NCBI RefSeq assembly: GCF_019449275.2
Contig: NZ_JAHZQZ020000012.1
Location: forward strand, 310,001 to 374,000
DNA length: 64,000 nucleotides
Direction: 5' to 3'
From: Microbacterium sp. HD4P20
GTDB lineage: Bacteria > Actinomycetota > Actinomycetes > Actinomycetales > Microbacteriaceae
Notes under the pieces: generated by a model
Told to the model about the DNA's origin: nothing
The model's input: the letters and a program-made list of their open reading frames with translations, nothing else
Databases searched by the model: none
Shown here: piece after piece, positions 60,480 to 64,000 of the stretch
Numbering within the stretch: the stretch's first letter is position 1
Layout: every line of letters begins with the position of its first letter
Position numbers and translations under genes: made by a program

Positions 60480-62018
60480 TCACTCGACGCGGCGCAAGAG
60501 CAGGACGCCGTCGTCGAGGTGAGCCGGGGCTCCGTCCGGGGTGGTGGCTTCGCGGCGCCGGATCTCGACGATCTCGGGCCGCCACCGTGCGGTGTCGAGG
60601 TTCAGGAGGGCGAGCTCCGCTTCGGGGGACCGCATAGGCGGCATGTGCTCGGGAAGCTCGTGGACCCACGACGGGGGAGCCGCGTGCGAGACCACCAGCA
60701 AGTGCCCGTTGGGCGCGACCCGCTCAGCCGCCTCGCGCAGGATCCCGATCCTCGGGAAGTCGGGCTCCCACGAATGCAGGAAGCTCGCCAGTACGAGGTC
60801 GAACTCGCCCTCGACAGACGCCGCGCCGTCCGCCACGACGAAGCGGGCATCGACGCCGCGGGTCGCGGCGAACTCCGCCGCGCGACGGACGGCTGTCGCC
60901 GATACGTCGATGCCCGTCGCGCGCCAGCCGTGCTCCGCGAGCCACACGACATCCCCGCCCTCGCCGGACCCGATGTCCAGAGCCGTGCCAGGTGCGAGAT
61001 CGGCGACGATGGCGGCCACCGCGGCGTTGACGCGACCCGACCAGAAGCGGTCCTTCTCGGCGTAGCGCTCCTCCCAGCCCGCGTTGCGCAGCGCGGTGCG
61101 CTCGGCGACGGCCCGGCGGAAGTCCTCCGCGACCAGCATCGCGTTCACGCCGGCACCCGCCATGGACCCTGCGCCCATCGAGATCGGGACGTTCCCGAAC
61201 GGCGACGTGACGTTCCCCGCCGCGAAGACGCGAGGGTGGCTCGTGGCTCCGAGCATGTCGACGGCGAGGGGCCCACCCGGCATGTCGGTGCGCGCCAGAT
61301 TCAGGTCGGCCGCGAAGTCGAGTTCGAGGGTCGGGGTACCCCCGGTGAACAGGGCGTCCACGACGTGGCTGTCCCCGTCCCGGGTGACGACCACGAGTCC
61401 GTCCTCGGTGTGGCGCACCTCGCTCACGGGTGATGACACGAGGCGGATGCCGCGCGCGGTGAACCTCGTCACCTCGTCCTCCTCGAGGGGCTCGGCCGCG
61501 GCCGTGAAGGCGGTGACATCCTCGGAGAGCTGGCGGACGAGTTGGATCTGGTGAGCGCTCGCGGGTGACGTCGCCAGCACGCCGAGGCGCTTTCCGGCGA
61601 CCTCCCAGCCGTGACAGTAGGGGCAGTGCAGCACCGTGCGTCCCCATTCGCCCTCCAGTCCGGGCACATCCGGGAGCTCGTCGCGGATGCCGGTCGCGAT
61701 CACGACGGCGCGCGCCGTCTCGATCGTTCCGTCCGAGCGCCGGATGCGCATCACGTCGCCGTCCTCGGTGAGCGAGGTCACCGCGCCCGCCACGATCTCG
61801 ACACCGTACGCGCGCGCTTCGGCGCGCCCGGTCTCCAGCAGCTCGCCGGGGTCTCGGCCGTCGTGACCGAGAACTCCGTGCATGTGGGCGGCGAAGCGGT
61901 TCCTCGGCTGCCCGCCGTCGATCACGAGAGTGCGCCGTCGCGAGCGTCCTAACATCTGCGCGGCACTGAGCCCCGCCACACCACCGCCGATGATCACGGC
62001 ATCCCATTCATTCGTCAT
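60480..62018 (-). CDS. Thioredoxin-reductase-like oxidoreductase fused to SAM methyltransferase
   Basis: A 512-residue two-domain protein. Residues 1-305 are a pyridine nucleotide-disulfide oxidoreductase: FAD motif IIGGGVAGLSAAQ, the pair C132-P-Y-C135 in VLHCPYCHGWE (with CPYC instead of the CATC of TrxB), GGTPTLELDF and the C-terminal FAAGNVTSPFGN. Residues about 310-512 are a class I methyltransferase with ALDIGSGEGGDVVWLAEHG. An annotated family of such fusions exists; substrates are unknown. It diverges from an XRE-cupin regulator, which I infer controls it. Confidence 0.88.
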   Translation of the reverse strand: MTNEWDAVIIGGGVAGLSAAQMLGRSRRRTLVIDGGQPRNRFAAHMHGVLGHDGRDPGELLETGRAEARAYGVEIVAGAVTSLTEDGDVMRIRRSDGTIETARAVVIATGIRDELPDVPGLEGEWGRTVLHCPYCHGWEVAGKRLGVLATSPASAHQIQLVRQLSEDVTAFTAAAEPLEEDEVTRFTARGIRLVSSPVSEVRHTEDGLVVVTRDGDSHVVDALFTGGTPTLELDFAADLNLARTDMPGGPLAVDMLGATSHPRVFAAGNVTSPFGNVPISMGAGSMAGAGVNAMLVAEDFRRAVAERTALRNAGWEERYAEKDRFWSGRVNAAVAAIVADLAPGTALDIGSGEGGDVVWLAEHGWRATGIDVSATAVRRAAEFAATRGVDARFVVADGAASVEGEFDLVLASFLHSWEPDFPRIGILREAAERVAPNGHLLVVSHAAPPSWVHELPEHMPPMRSPEAELALLNLDTARWRPEIVEIRRREATTPDGAPAHLDDGVLLLRRVE

Positions 62019-62043
62019 GACTCCAGCGTCCCCGGCGGAGAAC

Positions 62044-62075
62044 CTTGTGGCAAGTTGGTTTGCATTAATGGCAAG
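62044..62075. promoter_or_regulatory. Inverted repeats between fusion and XRE genes
   Basis: CTTG-TGG-CAAG (62044-62054) and TTGC-N7-GCAA (62060-62074) sit side by side in the 65-bp gap between the divergent starts. They are plausible half-sites of the XRE regulator; the evidence is only symmetry and location. Confidence 0.45.
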
Positions 62076-62083
62076 ATTGACGC

Positions 62084-62638
62084 ATGGATGCCGAACTCGC
62101 CCAAATCGGGCCGCGCCTGCGGGCAGCACGCCGCGAGCACGGCTGGACTCTCGAAGACCTTGCCACCCGAGCGGGCATGTCCGTCAGCACGCTGTCGCGC
62201 CTGGAGTCCGGCAAGCGCCAGGCGTCGCTGCCTCTCCTGCTGCCGCTGACCCGGCAGCTCGGCATCCGCCTGGACGATCTCCTCCCGGTGACGCCGATCG
62301 ATCCGCGGGTGCGCCGCACCGTCGAGCGCCGCGACGGAATGGTCATCGCGCCGCTGACGCTGGAGCACTCGCCCGTCCAGACCTACAAGGTGACCTATCC
62401 CGCGACCGAGGCGGCGCCGGCCCCGCGCGTGCATGACGGGTACGAGTGGCTGTACGTCCTGAGTGGTCGGCTGCGCCTGGCGCTCAATGATCACGAGCAC
62501 ATCATCGAGCGGGGCGAGGCGGCCGAGTTCGACACGCGGATGCCGCACAGCCTCAGTGCCACAGGGGACGGCCCGGCCGAGGTCCTGAGCATCTTCAGCG
62601 CGTCGGGCGAGCGCATGCACACGCACGGGGCGCCATAA
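62084..62638 (+). CDS. XRE-family regulator with cupin domain
   Basis: A 184-residue regulator. Residues 8-65 are an HTH_3 domain (LRAARREHGWTLEDLATRAGMSVSTLSRLESGKRQASL), followed by a cupin from about residue 105 (HDGYEWLYVLSGRLRLALNDHEHIIERGEAAEFDTRMPHSL), whose metal-binding His/Glu are partly kept (H in PHSL). Such proteins sense a small molecule through the cupin. Divergent from the oxidoreductase-methyltransferase gene, of which it is the likely regulator. Confidence 0.88.
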   Translation: MDAELAQIGPRLRAARREHGWTLEDLATRAGMSVSTLSRLESGKRQASLPLLLPLTRQLGIRLDDLLPVTPIDPRVRRTVERRDGMVIAPLTLEHSPVQTYKVTYPATEAAPAPRVHDGYEWLYVLSGRLRLALNDHEHIIERGEAAEFDTRMPHSLSATGDGPAEVLSIFSASGERMHTHGAP

Positions 62639-62834
62639 GAGCATCGTGGACCCCCGCGATGGAGTCGTGGCGGGTGGTCGTCACCCGGGTCGGCGACACC
62701 CTCGGCTGAGAGACACGGGTGCCAGCGGCAATTGACGAGTCGCGTCGTGGCGATCTCGTGATCGGTGCGGTGACCGGGACCAGCGGAAAGCCGCCCCGCG
62801 GACCGCGTCCGTCAAGGGCTCCGATGGCGCAATG

Positions 62835-62863
62835 TTGACTGCACCTGACGACGGTGGTAGCGT
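62835..62863 (+). promoter_or_regulatory. Sigma-70-type promoter upstream of the pyruvyl transferase gene
   Basis: TTGACT (62835-62840) and TAGCGT (62858-62863) are separated by exactly 17 bp. A leader of about 60 nt follows, with AAGGAGAG (62916-62923) before the ATG. The stretch 62639-62928 shows no gene. Confidence 0.65.
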
Positions 62864-62928
62864 GACGCAACGATACGTCAATCCGGTCTTTCGGATCGTC
62901 TGGCAGTGAGGCCGCAAGGAGAGTGCGC

Positions 62929-64000
62929 ATGGGTTCGCCGAAGTCGCGGAGGGTGCTCCTGCGTTCGTCTTGGCAGGATGTGAACATCGGCGATGTCGCT
63001 CACTCACCCGGAGCGATGGCGGCATTGCTCGAGCTGGATCCGGATGCCGAGATCACGTTGTGGCCGGTTGCGCTGGGGGAGAGAGAAGAAGCGCTGGTGC
63101 GCCGCGCGTTCCCTCACGTAGGGATCGTCCGCGGAGAATGCACCAGCAGCGGCGAGCTCACCACACCTGAACTCAAGAGGGCGTGGAACTCGGCCGACGT
63201 GCTCGTTCACGGTTCGGCGGCTGATGTGGAGAATCGCCAAGCCGAGTTCGCGCACTGGTCGCGCAGCTCGGGAAGGCCGCACGGATACGCCGGCGTGACC
63301 GTCGACCCGGTCTGTCCCCCGACCTGGGGCACGCTGACAGAGCTGGAGGCGATGGCCGAGCACCTTCCCGAAGGCTTCCTCGACGAGGACGGGCGGGAAC
63401 CTCTCGATTCTGCCGAGTTCATCTTCGCGAGAGATTCGATTTCGCTGGCCTACCTGCGCGGTCAGCGGGTTCAGGCCCAGACGCTGGAGTTCGGTCCCGA
63501 CTGCACCTTCGCGTACGACTATGCCGATCGCAGCACAATCGACGTATTCCGCGAAGAACTGGGTCTGGGCGATGACGACTTCGCATGCTTCGTGCCGAGG
63601 CTGCGATACGCGCCGTACGCTCAGATGCGCGGCGAGCCGGCCACGCCGGAGAGCCTGCGCAGGGATGCGATCAACGGCGCGACGTCTCAGGCCGACTTGG
63701 GTGCCCTCGTTGCGGCGATCGTGACCTGGGTTCGTCGTACCGACTCGATGGCCGTCGTCGTTCCGGAGATGTCCTACGTACCCGCCTATTCGCGCAGTCA
63801 TCTCCTTCCCCTGCTGCCCGCGGATGTCGCACCTCGCGTGAGAATCCTGGACCGATTCTGGTCCCTGGCGGAGGCGAGCGCCGTCTATTCCATCAGTCGC
63901 GCCGTGATCAGCATGGAATGTCATTCGCCGATCATCGCGTCGGCACATGCAGTACCGACCGTGTACCTGCGCCAGCCGACCGAAACGGTGAAAGGGCGCA
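62929..64000 (+). CDS. Polysaccharide pyruvyl transferase family protein, 3' end cut off
   Basis: The frame is open to the right edge, so at least 357 residues are encoded and the stop is not seen. The start, MGSPKSRRVLLRSSWQDVNIGDVAHSPG, and ECHSPIIASAHAVPTVYLRQP near the edge match the polysaccharide pyruvyl transferase family, which adds pyruvate ketals to cell-surface sugars. Third codon positions are less G/C-biased than in neighbours (AGA, ATT, TCT occur). A clear promoter and AAGGAGAG site precede the ATG. It is likely the first gene of a surface-polysaccharide locus to the right. Confidence 0.75.
   Translation, partial: MGSPKSRRVLLRSSWQDVNIGDVAHSPGAMAALLELDPDAEITLWPVALGEREEALVRRAFPHVGIVRGECTSSGELTTPELKRAWNSADVLVHGSAADVENRQAEFAHWSRSSGRPHGYAGVTVDPVCPPTWGTLTELEAMAEHLPEGFLDEDGREPLDSAEFIFARDSISLAYLRGQRVQAQTLEFGPDCTFAYDYADRSTIDVFREELGLGDDDFACFVPRLRYAPYAQMRGEPATPESLRRDAINGATSQADLGALVAAIVTWVRRTDSMAVVVPEMSYVPAYSRSHLLPLLPADVAPRVRILDRFWSLAEASAVYSISRAVISMECHSPIIASAHAVPTVYLRQPTETVKGR

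Noticed and set aside
60233..60637. An open frame through the candidate RNA
   Set aside because: It runs through perfect hairpins and into the opposite gene, lacks a ribosome site and shows no family motif.

Overview
The window is chromosomal DNA from a very high-GC actinobacterium, most likely a member of the Microbacteriaceae close to Microbacterium. The evidence is the strong G/C third-position bias, frequent GTG starts, the many genes with a TANNNT box 6-8 nt before the start codon, the proC / BldC-like / bS22 neighbourhood, F420-type luciferase-like enzymes, an archaeal-type short AspRS, and the run of cytochrome c maturation and menaquinone genes. The order of that run recalls Mycobacterium tuberculosis Rv0500-Rv0562 (comparison from memory). 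No tRNA, rRNA, CRISPR array, insertion sequence, phage or origin was seen, and no gap without a gene exceeds 300 bp.

Layout. 1-9 kb: the 3' part of a nuclease-helicase, DUF3467, upp, tadA, an F420-type oxidoreductase, a CDF metal transporter, an alpha/beta hydrolase, and an ArsR-SRPBCC pair. 9-16.4 kb: proC, TrkA-TrkH potassium uptake, a DrrAB-type drug exporter with a divergent TetR gene, then a BldC-like regulator, ribosomal protein bS22, a rhodanese and a glutaredoxin. 16.4-24 kb: aspS, two membrane proteins, then a histidine phosphatase and the System II cytochrome c maturation genes resA-ccdA-resB-ccsB. 24-26.4 kb: a compact operon of a heme-oxygenase-like diiron protein, a family 2 glycosyltransferase and a CDGSH iron-sulfur protein. 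26.4-32.3 kb: YhgE/Pip and an unusual MMPL exporter under a divergent TetR gene. 33-43.9 kb: menC, a PadR/HAAS pair, an F420-type enzyme, cobalamin-dependent metH, DUF6578, and a one-chain ECF transporter with its lipoprotein. 43.9-60.2 kb: menB, menE, menA, menD, isochorismate synthase, menG, a polyprenyl diphosphate synthase and fprA, interspersed with DUF4229, PLDc_N, PPK2, a methyltransferase, DUF885 and DUF402. 60.2-64 kb: a candidate structured RNA, a thioredoxin-reductase-like/methyltransferase fusion with a divergent XRE-cupin regulator, and the start of a polysaccharide pyruvyl transferase gene cut by the window edge.

How the genes fit together. Much of 19-60 kb builds a menaquinone and cytochrome c respiratory chain: menF, D, C, E, B, A and G make the quinone, the polyprenyl synthase supplies its tail, and ResA-CcdA-ResB-CcsB attach heme to cytochrome c. 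MetH needs cobalamin, and the nearby one-chain ECF transporter plus a DUF4430-like lipoprotein could import it, although the substrate is not proven.

Most unusual content: (1) the T-A-A-S one-polypeptide ECF transporter; (2) the diiron oxidase / glycosyltransferase / CDGSH operon; (3) an MMPL exporter carrying a degenerate ABC-ATPase-like tail; (4) a possible small RNA with three hairpins that each present a CCCCAG loop; (5) a dispersed palindromic repeat translated in frame inside CcdA, MMPL and MetH; (6) pervasive leaderless promoter architecture, including two divergent genes whose -10 boxes overlap.
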